From positions 5,022,001 to 5,086,000 of the forward strand of contig NZ_JBBPCL010000001.1 in assembly GCF_038039215.1 (NCBI RefSeq): a stretch of DNA of 64,000 nucleotides. Direction: 5' to 3'. This DNA comes from Pseudonocardia sp. T1-2H. Its GTDB lineage: Bacteria; Actinomycetota; Actinomycetes; Mycobacteriales; Pseudonocardiaceae. Each line of letters opens with the position of its first letter. The stretch's first letter is position 1. The position numbers were made by a program, and so were the translations under genes. Of this stretch, positions 27,454-35,616 are shown one piece after another. Below the pieces are notes generated by a model. It ran no database searches. It worked only from the letters and a program-made list of their open reading frames with translations, and was not told the DNA's origin.

Positions 27454-27496
27454 ATGCCCAGGATATCGGGGCCGGGCCAGCCGATAGCCTGGGCCG

Positions 27497-28204
27497 GTGA
27501 CCGAGCCGAGCGACACCGCAGTCTTCCGGCTCGGCTACGTCCCAGGCGTCACGCCGGACAAGTGGGTGCGGATCTGGGCCGAGCGCCGTCCCCACGTCCC
27601 CCTGGAGCTGGTCACGGCGACCACGGACGAGGCGGTGGAGCTGATCCGGACCGGCGCGGTGGACGCCGCCGTGGTCCGGCTGCCGATCGACCGGACCGGG
27701 CTCCACACGTTCCCGCTCTACACCGAGACCACCGTGGCCGTCGTCCCGAAGGAACACGTCGTCACCGCGACCGAGGAGACCACGGTCGCGGACCTGGCCG
27801 ACGAGATCGTCCTCCGCCCGCAGGACGACACACTCGCCTGGCCCGGTGACCGGCCGGGGAAGGCAGCGGCGTTCGCCCCCGCGACGACGGCCGAGGCGAT
27901 CGAGCTCGTCGCCGCGGGCGTCGGCCTGCTGGTCGTCCCCCAGTCGCTGGCCCGCCTCCACCACCGCCGGGACCTCACCTACCGACCGCTGGCCGACGCG
28001 CCCGGATCGGGCGTCGGTCTCGCCTGGCCGGACGCGGAGAACACCGAGCTGATGGAAGAGTTCATCGGGATCGTCCGCGGGCGCACGGTCAACAGCTCAC
28101 GCACCCCCCGCCGGGACGGGACCCCGGCACCGGGCACACCCGCCCCCACGAAGAAGAGCGTTGCCCGACGCCCTCCGGCCCGGCGCGGTACGCACCGTCG
28201 TTGA
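27497..28204 (+). CDS. LysR substrate-binding-domain protein without a DNA-binding domain
   Basis: 235 aa. It starts directly in the periplasmic-binding-like effector fold (FRLGYVPGVTPDKWVRIWAE; AVDAAVVRLPIDRTGLHTF; AIELVAAGVGLLVVPQSLAR). No winged HTH precedes it and the start is firmly placed, since only 43 bp separate it from the divergent gene. A basic tail (KKSVARRPPARRGTHRR) might supply DNA or partner contact. The likely partner is the divergent DUF5997 protein. Confidence 0.8.
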   Translation: MTEPSDTAVFRLGYVPGVTPDKWVRIWAERRPHVPLELVTATTDEAVELIRTGAVDAAVVRLPIDRTGLHTFPLYTETTVAVVPKEHVVTATEETTVADLADEIVLRPQDDTLAWPGDRPGKAAAFAPATTAEAIELVAAGVGLLVVPQSLARLHHRRDLTYRPLADAPGSGVGLAWPDAENTELMEEFIGIVRGRTVNSSRTPRRDGTPAPGTPAPTKKSVARRPPARRGTHRR

Positions 28205-28429
28205 GTTCACCCACCGACCCGGCCACGCAGCCCTCGGCGGTGAAGGCAGCGGCGGCCGCCATCGCGTCGACCGCGGCGGCCGGGATGATCAGCCGGCCGC
28301 GATCTTGGTCCCGAGTTGTGCGCCGAGACAGGTACTGTCCAGCTCCCCAGCTTGCTGAGCCGCGAAGACGATCCGGTGGCCCGCGATGTCGTCGAGGACC
28401 TGGCCCGCGTCCAGACGTCGGTCCCGGTC

Positions 28430-28598
28430 TGATGCGGAGTGGGCCGTCCCGACGCACATCTTCCGGAACGACGTGCTCTTCATCGAGTGGGGCGCGGCGT
28501 CGGAGAAGACCAAAGCCCTCGACGGCGTGGACACCTTCGTCTTCGCCGACGGCAAGATCACCGTTCAGACGCTGCCTTACACGGTCGAACCCACATAG
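28430..28598 (+). pseudogene. SnoaL/NTF2-like domain, C-terminal fragment
   Basis: The frame reads AVPTHIFRNDVLFIEWGAAS and then GVDTFVFADGKITVQTLPYTV, the last strands of a SnoaL-like NTF2 fold (consensus about GVDTFVFRDGKIR.QT..YT). The N-terminal half is absent. Flanking DNA from 28205 to 28429 and from 28599 to 28888 contains only short unrecognised frames, so this stretch looks like gene debris. Confidence 0.6.
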
Positions 28599-28891
28599 GG
28601 CCGGCGGTGGCGGAGAAGACCTGGCCCCTGGTCCGCTACGACATCGGCCAGAGCCTCCGAAACGCCTCCGACGGGCCACGGGCGACGAGAACCTTCGGGC
28701 GACCGGGGTTGGAGCTGCGCTCCGAGTACGACGTCAGCACCGGGAGAAGTACGCCGCGTCCTGGCGGTCCGCTCCTGCGACCCGCATGAACCGGTCCCAA
28801 CCCTTCTGGCGGTAGTCGCGGGGACCGGGGAGCGGGACGCTGCGGGGTTCCGGCGCCGTGCCGGAGCACGCTGCAAGGAAGAAGAGCCGTG

Positions 28892-29935
28892 ATGGGCTAC
28901 TACTCGGAAGAACTGCACGGACCGCACGAGACCTTCGAGCTCGGGAACTTCGAGCTGGAGAGCGGCATCACGCTTCCCGACGCGAAGCTCACGTACAAGA
29001 CGCACGGGACCCTGAACGAGGCCCGGGACAACGCGATCCTGTTCCCGCACATGTGGTCAGGCACGCCGAAGGCCATGGAGATCTTCATCGGCGAGGACCG
29101 CCCGCTCAACCCGGGGAAGTACTTCATCGTCCTTCCCGGCCAGTTCGCCAATGGGTTCTCGTCCTCGCCGAGCAACACGCCCCCACCCTTCAACGGTGGC
29201 GCGTTCCCGAACGTCACGATCGGCGACGACGTGCGGGCGCAGCACCGGCTGATCTCCGAGCACTTCGGGATCGAGCGCCTGGAGCTGGTGCTCGGCTGGT
29301 CGATGGGCGCCGAGCAGACCTACGAGTGGGCGGTGTGCCATCCGGGCATGGTCAAGCGCGCACTCCCGTTTGCCGGCACCGCCAAGACGACGCCGCACGA
29401 CTACCTCTTCGTGCGGGCCCATGAGGACGCCCTGAAGTCCGACCCCGCCTGGGCCGGCGGCTTCTACCGGGACCAGGCCGACGTCCACGTCGGGCTCCGC
29501 CGCCATGCGCAGCTCTGGTCCGTGATGGGGCTGTGCCAGGAGTTCTACAAGGCCGAGGCCTGGCGCGGGGTCGGGTTCACCTCACTCGACGACTTCGTGC
29601 ACAGGTTCTGGGAGGCCTACTTCCTGCCGATGGACCCGAACAACCTGATCTGGATGGGGTGGAAGTGGCGCCACGGCGACGTCAGCCGGCACACCGGGGG
29701 CGACCTCGAGGCCGCGCTGGGCCGAATCAGCGCGAAGACCTTCGTCGTGGCCTTCTCCCACGACATGTTCTTCCCGCCGGAGGACTGCGAGGCCGAGCAG
29801 GGGCTCATCGCGAATAGCGAGTTCCGCGTCGTCGACAGTCTGTGGGCGCACTTCGCGATGTTCTGTCTCACTCCCTCGGAGCGCGAGCAGATCGACTCCT
29901 GCATCGGTGACCTGCTGAAGGCCGAGGTCGCCTGA
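28892..29935 (+). CDS. MetX-like alpha/beta hydrolase (homoserine acyltransferase family)
   Basis: 347 aa of the homoserine O-acetyltransferase-like alpha/beta hydrolase family. Seen: the family start LPDAKLTYKTHGTLNEARDN, the nucleophile elbow ELVLGWSMGAEQTYEWA, the acid region VVAFSHDMFFPPEDCEAEQ and the late His in VDSLWAHFAMFC. It lacks the extended MetX C-terminus, and gene context offers no methionine genes, so it may be a hydrolase rather than a true acetyltransferase. The ATG at 28892 is preceded by GTG at 28889 and AAGGAAG at about 28874. A strong hairpin follows 41 bp after the stop. Confidence 0.82.
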   Translation: MGYYSEELHGPHETFELGNFELESGITLPDAKLTYKTHGTLNEARDNAILFPHMWSGTPKAMEIFIGEDRPLNPGKYFIVLPGQFANGFSSSPSNTPPPFNGGAFPNVTIGDDVRAQHRLISEHFGIERLELVLGWSMGAEQTYEWAVCHPGMVKRALPFAGTAKTTPHDYLFVRAHEDALKSDPAWAGGFYRDQADVHVGLRRHAQLWSVMGLCQEFYKAEAWRGVGFTSLDDFVHRFWEAYFLPMDPNNLIWMGWKWRHGDVSRHTGGDLEAALGRISAKTFVVAFSHDMFFPPEDCEAEQGLIANSEFRVVDSLWAHFAMFCLTPSEREQIDSCIGDLLKAEVA

Positions 29936-29976
29936 CCTCGGCGGTCCGCGCTGGGAAGCGCCCCGGCCTCTGCCGC

Positions 29977-30012
29977 GCGCTCGCCGGCGGACCGCCACCC
30001 CCCGGCGAGCGC
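29977..30012 (+). terminator. 11-bp stem terminator after the MetX-like gene
   Basis: GCGCTCGCCGG (29977-29987) pairs perfectly with CCGGCGAGCGC (30002-30012) over a 14-base loop. The rest of 29936-30186 shows no gene. Confidence 0.7.
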
Positions 30013-30186
30013 GCCGCCGCCGGGATCGACGTCGCTACGCCTCGTCCGAGGCGAGCGGCGCCGTGGGCGCCCGGCTGCACCGTGTGCATGGTGGACGTGG
30101 CCCGCTCCTGACGCCGTCGTGCGCCTGTTCCTCGATCATCCGGCGCGGCGGGGACTCGAGCCGATCCCCCCGCCGCGCCGACCGGT

Positions 30187-30627
30187 GTGGCCCCGGGTCC
30201 CGCGCTCGACGCGCTCACCGACCACGACGACCTGCGCGACACGCCGCCGGCTCGAGCGGTCGCCGGGGGTGGCAGTGCACAGAAGTCGCAGGTCACGGCG
30301 CAGCTCGACGGCGCGGTCGCGCGCGCCGACGACGTCGAGGATCTCGCCACCTCGGGAACCGCCCGGCGCCGCTGGCGGCGCGGCCCGCTGGAGTGCCACC
30401 ACGTCGTGGACCCGCGCACCGGGCTGTCGGCCGCCGGCCCGTGGCGGACGATCAGCGTGGCCGCTGTCTCCTGCCTGGATGCCAACACCGCGGCCACGGC
30501 CTCGCTCGTGCTCGGTGTGGGTGCCCCCGGCCGGCTGGCGGCCGAGCGTCTCCCCGCCCGGCTCGTCGATACGGACGGCGCGGTCCGTTCGGTCGCCGGT
30601 TGGCCCGCCGAGGAAGACGGATCCTGA
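30187..30627 (+). pseudogene. ApbE-like FAD:protein FMN transferase, C-terminal remnant
   Basis: The frame contains LECHHVVDPRTGLSAAGPWR and ISVAAVSCLDANTAATASLV, the ApbE signature block (H-x-x-D-P-x-T-G and the metal-binding DANTAAT), ending EEDGS. The normal N-terminal 150 or so residues, with the FAD-binding part, are missing or scrambled. ApbE attaches FMN to Thr of partner flavoproteins. The stop (30625-30627) overlaps the ATG of the next gene, so it was first in a redox operon. Confidence 0.7.
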
Positions 30628-31169
30628 TGTGGACCTGGTACGCCAGCCGCGGCGCCGGCCTCGTCGCGTCGATCCTGCTCACCGGGACCCTGCTGCTGGG
30701 CATCGCGGGGACCGCCCGGGCCGGGACCGTCCGCTGGCCACGGTTCGTCCTGGCCCGGCTGCACCGCAACCTCTCCCTGTTGGCCGTCGCCTTCGTGGCC
30801 GCCCACGTCCTCACCGCGGTCCTCGACGGCTACGTGGACATCCGCTGGGCCGACCTCGTCGTCCCGTTCGCCGCCGCTTACGAGCCCTTCTGGCTCGGGC
30901 TCGGCGCCCTCGCCCTGGACCTGCTCGCCGCGGTGGTCGTGACGAGCCTGCTCCGGGCCCGCCTCGGGCTGCGAACCTGGCGCGCCGTGCACCTCGCCGC
31001 CTACGCCTGCTGGCCCCTCACCGTGGTCCACGGCCTGGGCATCGGCGGCGCCGACTCCGCCACCGGCTGGGTCCTGGCGGTGACCCTGGGCTGTGTCGCC
31101 ACCGTCGTGGCGGGGCTGGTGTGGCGGGCCCGGGTCTGGGCTTCGGCGACCGCGGGGTCGACCCCGTGA
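30627..31169 (+). CDS. Ferric-reductase-like transmembrane protein
   Basis: 180 aa with about five membrane helices (GLVASILLTGTLLLGIAGTA; LSLLAVAFVAAHVLTAVLDG; LALDLLAAVVVTSLLRARLG) and paired His residues (LARLHRNLS, VAAHVL, RAVHLAAYACW, VVHGLG) spaced for two b-type hemes, as in the FRE/MsrQ fold. The start overlaps the ApbE remnant stop (TGATG) and its stop overlaps the GTG of the next gene (GTGA). It would pass electrons across the membrane between flavin/Fe-S partners encoded alongside. Confidence 0.82.
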   Translation: MWTWYASRGAGLVASILLTGTLLLGIAGTARAGTVRWPRFVLARLHRNLSLLAVAFVAAHVLTAVLDGYVDIRWADLVVPFAAAYEPFWLGLGALALDLLAAVVVTSLLRARLGLRTWRAVHLAAYACWPLTVVHGLGIGGADSATGWVLAVTLGCVATVVAGLVWRARVWASATAGSTP

Positions 31170-32265
31170 CCGGCGCACGTGCCGCGACCGCCGTCGACCC
31201 CGCCGCGATCACGGATCCGCTGGGCCTGCCCGCGCAGCCGCCCGTGCGGCTGCTCACCGCCTGGTACGCCGACCGGCGTCCGGACGACCTGGCCGCTCAC
31301 CTGCGCCGGCACGGTCCGGTCCCCCGGGTCGACGCGGACGACCTCATCGCCGAGGTCGACGCGGCCGGGCTGCGCGGACGCGGCGGCGCCGGCTTCCCGA
31401 CCGCGACCAAGCTGCGCGCCGTCGTGGCGGCAGGCCGTCGGCCCGGTCGGCCCGGTCGGCGCCACGCCGTCGTGGTCGCCAACGGGTGCGAGGGTGAGCC
31501 CGCGTCACACAAGGACGCCGCCCTGCTGCACTGCGCCCCGCACCTGGTCCTCGACGGCATCGCCCTCGCTGTCCGGGCAACCGGAGCAGGCACGGCGTAC
31601 CTGTGCGTGCACGCCGGGTCTGCGAACGTCGGGACGCTGCGCGAGCAGGTCACCGCCCGACACGACCCGGTCCCGGTCCGAGTCGTGGAGGTGCCCGCCC
31701 GCTACATAGCCAGCGAGGCGTCCGCCCTGGTGCAGTACCTGTCCGGCGGGCCCGCCCTGCCCACCTCGACCCTGCCCAGGGCCGCCGAGCGGGGCGTGGG
31801 CAGGGCGCCGACGCTCGTTGACAACGTCGAGACCCTCGCCCACCTCGCCCTGATCGCCCGGCACGGGGCCGACTGGTTCCGTGCGATCGGCAGCCCTGAG
31901 CTGCCCGGCACCCTCCTCGTCACCATCGGTGGCGCAGTGCGCCGGCCCGGCGTCGTCGAGGTCGCCGCAGGAACCCCCGTCCGGGCCGTCCTCGACCTCG
32001 CCGGCGGCCCGACCGAACCGGTCCAGGCGCTGCTCAACCGCGCACGCCCGGTTGATCCGCCGCCTCGACATCGTCACCGGCCGGGGGGGCCTGTAACCAC
32101 CCCGACGGTGCGGCCCGCCTCGCCCACAGCGCGCTGCGCGTCTTCGCCCGCGACCTGGACCGGCACCTGACGGGTCGGCCCTGCCCCGCCGACGCAGGCG
32201 CACCCGTCCTCCCCCTGCCCCGACCGGGCGTCCCGACCCTTCCGCCGCAGCGGGCGGCTCGATGA
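31166..32265 (+). pseudogene. NuoF/SLBB-like flavoprotein, internally deleted
   Basis: It starts with GTG overlapping the previous stop. The NuoF-type N-terminus is good: AGLRGRGGAGFPTATKLRAV (FMN/NAD loop), VVANGCEGEPASHKDAALL, TLVDNVETLAHLALIARHGA and the SLBB-like VTIGGAVRRPGVVEV. After PVQALL near 32035 the frame shifts; the correct tail appears in another frame (RLDIVTGRGGCNHPDGAARL ending PPQRAAR). About 100 residues including the 4Fe-4S Cys cluster are gone. The original stop (32263-32265) still overlaps the ferredoxin ATG. Probably inactive. Confidence 0.75.
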
Positions 32266-32510
32266 GGCACGGACGACGCGCCCGCGAGCTGCGCCTGTGC
32301 GTGGACCCGATCAGTTGCGCCGGACACGGCCTGTGCGCGGACCTACTGCCCCAGCACGTCGTCCTCGACGAGTGGGGCTACCCGGTCCTCGATCGCAGCC
32401 GGACCAGTGGCCCGCTCAGGGGCGAGGCCCTCCCCCTCGCCCGCACCGCCGTCGCCACCTGCCCCACCCTGGCGCTCCGACTCGAGCATGTTCCGACGGA
32501 GGACGAATGA
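32262..32510 (+). CDS. Small 3Fe-4S/4Fe-4S ferredoxin
   Basis: 82 aa. Cys pattern CAGHGLC (C-x5-C) followed by a distant CP in VATCPTLAL is that of single-cluster actinobacterial ferredoxins. The ATG overlaps the NuoF-like stop and its own stop overlaps a following ATG. It was the soluble electron partner of the redox operon; with NuoF-like broken, its donor is uncertain. Confidence 0.85.
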   Translation: MRHGRRARELRLCVDPISCAGHGLCADLLPQHVVLDEWGYPVLDRSRTSGPLRGEALPLARTAVATCPTLALRLEHVPTEDE

Positions 32511-32680
32511 GATTCGCCGACGCCGAGCAGTGGACGGGTGTGGCGCTCGTCGCGCTGTGGCTGGTCACCGCCTGCCTGTCGGCGACCGGGCGGGTGCCGC
32601 ACCGGGGCCGGTTGTCCGCCGCGACGCTCGTCGGCACGGGGCGGAGCGTCGGGCAGGTCGGACTGACCTGCCCGTCCGCC
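32507..32680 (+). pseudogene. N-terminus of a membrane protein cut by an IS end
   Basis: ATG at 32507 overlaps the ferredoxin stop (ATGA). It encodes MRFADAEQWTGVALVALWLV followed by more hydrophobic sequence and then a basic stretch (GRVPHRGRL). Coding character stops around 32645, where a hairpin and an IS terminus follow. It is the lost last gene of the redox operon. Confidence 0.45.
32650..32674 (+). terminator. Perfect 10-bp stem hairpin
   Basis: CGGGCAGGTC (32650-32659) and GACCTGCCCG (32665-32674) with a 5-base loop. It sits directly inside an IS terminal repeat, so it may be an IS-borne terminator or a subterminal structure rather than the operon's own. Confidence 0.6.
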
Positions 32681-32697
32681 AGGTTGGCAAAGGCTCA
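32681..32697 (+). repeat. Solo IS end (17-bp repeat, copy 2 of 3)
   Basis: AGGTTGGCAAAGGCTCA, the exact complement of 59270-59286. Its last bases supply the stop codon (32695-32697) of the integrase remnant, showing that the IS cut the integrase. Confidence 0.65.
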
Positions 32698-33430
32698 TTG
32701 GTGCTGCACGCGTGGAGCCGGCCGTCGCGGCATCCCGGCGCTCAGGGCTGTAGCGGCTCGCTGGTCAGCCTCGGAGACCCACGCCGAGTACGTCTTGAGA
32801 GTCGTCGTTCGGACGCGGCGCGGGCGGCGGCTCGGCCCACGTCGTCGGGCTCTCCTTGATCCAGCCCCAGCGGATCGCTTTCTTGAAGGCGCCGGACAGG
32901 ATGAAGTGGATGTGACGGATCGTCGTGGCCGCGAGGGGCTTGCAGCGGTGTGGTCGGCAGCGCTCGTCGCACTCGTGCTCCCGATCGGTCCGATGGTCGA
33001 TCAGGCCACGTTTGCGAGCGCAGTGCTTCCGGCAGCGCCGGAGCTCGGCGTAGAAGGAGTCCAGGACCTCGGCGTCGAGGCGGCCGATCTTCACCTGGCC
33101 CAGTAACGGCCTGATGTGGTTCTTCACGTGCGTCTGGTAGAGCTGCAACGTGTTCTCAGAGCCCTGGAACTGGCTCAGGTAGCGCTCCAGCAGCTGGTCG
33201 AGCGTCGCGTTGGTCCTCGGGTTCCGGCGCTCGTTGATCTGGTTCACGAACCGGACGCGGGCCGCCTCCGCCTCGCGCGCGGCGTTAGGCCCCGGCTGGA
33301 CGATCACGATCAGCTCGTGCCGGCGCTTCGTCAGCGGATCGAGGCCGGCGTAGACGCGGACCCGCAGCGCACCGCTCGGGAGCTTCTCGATGCTGCCCGT
33401 CCCGCGCTTCGTCCTGGTGCCCGGTCACCC
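32695..33430 (-). pseudogene. Phage/ICE tyrosine integrase with deleted catalytic domain
   Basis: The 5' part reads GTGSIEKLPSGALRVRVYAG and PLTKRRHELIVIV (arm-binding), then the SAM-like core-binding domain (NPRTNATLDQLLERYLSQ; YQTHVKNHIRPLLGQVKIG; HIHFILSGAFKKAIRWGW). After EPPPAPRPN near 32820 the frame changes to LKTYSAWVSEADQRAATALS, the extreme C-terminus of this integrase family. The whole catalytic domain (R..HxxR..Y) is missing. No usable start codon is in frame upstream of GTG 33307. The gene reads away from a tRNA-Gly fragment 85 bp to its right, the normal place for such an integrase. Confidence 0.82.
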
Positions 33431-33513
33431 TGCCATGGAACGGGAGTAAACCTCGTTCGTTCCATGCTGTCGCAAGTTGCGATCATGAACCCAGCGTTTC
33501 CGCTGGTCAAACG

Positions 33514-33557
33514 TGGAGCGGGCGACGGGAATCGAACCCACGTAGCTAGTTTGGAAG
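33514..33557 (-). other. tRNA-Gly(TCC) 3' fragment: integration (att) site
   Basis: On the minus strand this reads the anticodon loop CTTCCAA, anticodon-stem 3' strand, variable loop, the T-arm (GGGTTCGATTCCC) and the acceptor 3' strand ending GCCCGCTCCA. The 5' half of the tRNA is absent: upstream sequence does not pair. A 44-bp tRNA 3' end beside an integrase is the typical leftover att copy of an element integrated into tRNA-Gly. The intact tRNA should mark the other end, outside this window. Confidence 0.8.
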
Positions 33558-33793
33558 GCAGCGGGTCGGGGTGCTCACGCGCTTCTACCTGCATCTACGG
33601 TCGCTGCGGAGTGCCCTCTCATGGCCTTTGAGCACATCCGTGAACCCGTGTTCGTGCCACATGTGGTTCCACGCTGGCGGCCCGTTACGGCCCGCAGGCC
33701 GTGGGGAGCGCCCATTACTCCGCTCAGCCGCCAACCTCAGGAGGCGCAGCGACGTCTCCTAAGTGAGAGCAGCGAACCAGGAGGCGCAGCCCA

Positions 33794-34864
33794 GTGGATC
33801 TCTTCCATCGCAAGCGGGCAGAGGCTCTGGCTGCCAAGGTCAGGCAGCTCCCGGGCTACCCGGACTTCCCCGGCGCCGCGGCTGGCCAAGCGCGCTACGA
33901 CCACATTGGCGCGCTCATCGCCGACGCCGCGCTGCAAGCCGCCATCGGCTTCAATTCGGTGGTGAGGCCGCGTGTCCAACGCCTCCTGGCCGCCTGGCCG
34001 GAAGCCGACACCGTGGATCTCTTTCTGGTTCGCGTCGCAGCTGAAGGGCTCCACGAGGTCCTCGACTGGAAGGATGCCGAGAAGCCTGCCCGGGCCCTCC
34101 GCCTCGCCAATCTCCTCGCAACCGAGGGTGTCCAGACCGTCGACGAGCTTCGGAACTGGTGCCGGCTTCCGGACAGCCGCGGCAAACTGCTGAAAGTCAA
34201 AGGGGTCGGCGAGAAGACCGCTGACTACATCGCCATGCTCGCAGGCGCGCCAGCCGTTGCCGTCGATCGTCGTATCCGCGCGTTCGTCGGAAGCGGCACC
34301 GACCAGGAGATCCGCGGTCTCCTTGCGGCAGTCGCCACCGCACTCGACCTCGACCTGGGTGTGCTGGACCGAGTCGTCTGGGCAGCGGGCAAGGCGGCTC
34401 TACCGCCGGACAGTCGCCCGGACACTGTCGATGTCACCGTCGCCGTCCCGGCTGATCGAGCGGCCAGATTCCACGATCTCGCCGAGCGGTGGCTTCAAGG
34501 CAGGGCGAATGCCGAATGGCGAGTGACCGACCACGAGCTGGCCATAGCCCTCTGGCAGCAGCTCGACGACCGCAGGCGACGACTTTTCGGGGTCCTCATC
34601 CAGCGTCCTGGCCACCGGTACCGCGCCGACGAACTGGTGGAGCTCTCCGGAGCCGCCATGACGCTCAAGAATCTGACCAGCCTCCTGTCCCAGCCCTCGG
34701 TGCTGAGCGAGCAGATGGGCAGGGCGTGGCCGTGGCAGTACGACTATCCGGAGGGCAGGCAAAAGCCCGCCGTCTACTGGTTCGAGCCCGACATCGCCGA
34801 GATGTTCGGAAAGGCGGGAGCGGTCGTTGAGGAGGAGAGCGACCCGGTCCACTCCATCGAGTGA
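33794..34864 (+). CDS. HhH-GPD-like DNA glycosylase-related protein with C-terminal extension
   Basis: 356 aa, GTG start after GGAGG. The N-terminal 190 residues resemble endonuclease-III-type HhH-GPD proteins: the helix-hairpin-helix KVKGVGEKTADYIAML near residue 134 and an Asp in VAVDRRIRAFVG near 156, the position of the catalytic Asp. No Fe-S Cys cluster follows. Residues about 200-356 form an unrecognised region with a winged-helix-like part (HRYRADELVELSGAAMTLKN, then LTSLLSQPSVLSEQM). It lies just inside the att site. It could be a repair or mobile-element defence protein; the activity is not proven by the visible residues. Confidence 0.6.
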   Translation: MDLFHRKRAEALAAKVRQLPGYPDFPGAAAGQARYDHIGALIADAALQAAIGFNSVVRPRVQRLLAAWPEADTVDLFLVRVAAEGLHEVLDWKDAEKPARALRLANLLATEGVQTVDELRNWCRLPDSRGKLLKVKGVGEKTADYIAMLAGAPAVAVDRRIRAFVGSGTDQEIRGLLAAVATALDLDLGVLDRVVWAAGKAALPPDSRPDTVDVTVAVPADRAARFHDLAERWLQGRANAEWRVTDHELAIALWQQLDDRRRRLFGVLIQRPGHRYRADELVELSGAAMTLKNLTSLLSQPSVLSEQMGRAWPWQYDYPEGRQKPAVYWFEPDIAEMFGKAGAVVEEESDPVHSIE

Positions 34865-34946
34865 CGCAGTCGATGCACCCTTAAGGACTGCGTTACGGAG
34901 GATGGAGTAGGGCTGACTCCGAATCTGCTCATCCCGCGCCCCTGAG

Positions 34947-35310
34947 ATGACCATGGACGAGAGTCTCTCGAAGATCTGCGCGAATTGTTGGGAAACGCTC
35001 GACATCCCTCTCGGCAAGAGCGGTGGCGTCCGCGCAGTAGCGTGGATGAACCACTGCGACGCCTGCGCGGAAGGTCTCGCAGACCAGATGACGCTCGTCG
35101 AGGACCAGCCCGGTCGCACCCGCGCACAGATCTGGCAGTGCACCTGGTGCGGGCTGATGCGGACCTGCCGCGCAGGCTGGACCACCCGCTGCCACGCCTG
35201 CCTTGACGACCGCACGAATCTGGGCGAACTCGAGCTCGGCAGCCTTCCCGCCAGCTCTCGAAGCGCGGTACCCCGACTACGTGCCAGAGGTCCGGCGAGG
35301 GCCCAGCTGA
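34947..35310 (+). CDS. Zinc-ribbon protein, probably frameshifted near its end
   Basis: Four CxxC-type pairs (KICANCWE, NHCDACAEG, QCTWCGLM, TRCHACLDD) in about 90 residues indicate a double zinc ribbon. After residue 95 the frame (continuing to 35423) loses protein character. A second frame reads AAFPPALEARYPDYVPEVRR to a stop at 35308-35310, which looks more natural, so a one-base shift near 35220-35250 is suspected. ATG 34947 is used; a second Met follows two codons later. Function unknown. Confidence 0.5.
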
Positions 35311-35517
35311 AGCCGAACGAGGAAGCTGGGGGACTCCGACGTCCACGAATGGCTCTCCACAGTCGCCTACGAGGACGAGCTCGAGTTCCGCGCCTACCCC
35401 GGTTGGAGGGTCATCGCGGGTGACATCAAGGGATTGCCCTACCTCCGCTGGGGCACCGAGTCACACGGCTTCTGGGGCAGCCACGACGCCTGCGGGCGCC
35501 CGCTGGTCGACCTATAG
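35311..35517 (+). pseudogene. Unrecognised C-terminal protein fragment
   Basis: A frame open from 35311 to a stop at 35515-35517 reads GDSDVHEWLSTVAYEDELEF, then RAYPGWRVIAGDIKGLPYLR and WGTESHGFWGSHDACGRPLV. Composition and Trp/Gly pattern look like real protein, but there is no start codon. Presumably the tail of a gene whose front was lost or frameshifted. Confidence 0.4.
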
Positions 35518-35616
35518 AGCCCGGAGGGTGTGCGACGCCGGAGGCCGCGCAAACCACCATCCGGGTGGCCTATCAGGCGGCTCCCGCTGTCGTCAGTGGA
35601 GCGGTCGGTGTCCCCC

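Noticed and set aside
30119..31165. Open frame upstream of the NuoF-like start
   Set aside because: It is a shadow of the ApbE remnant and ferric-reductase frames; the GTG at 31166 overlapping the previous stop is the real start.
33514..33557. Complete tRNA gene
   Set aside because: Only the anticodon loop through the acceptor 3' strand matches; the sequence beyond 33557 cannot form the D-arm or acceptor 5' strand.
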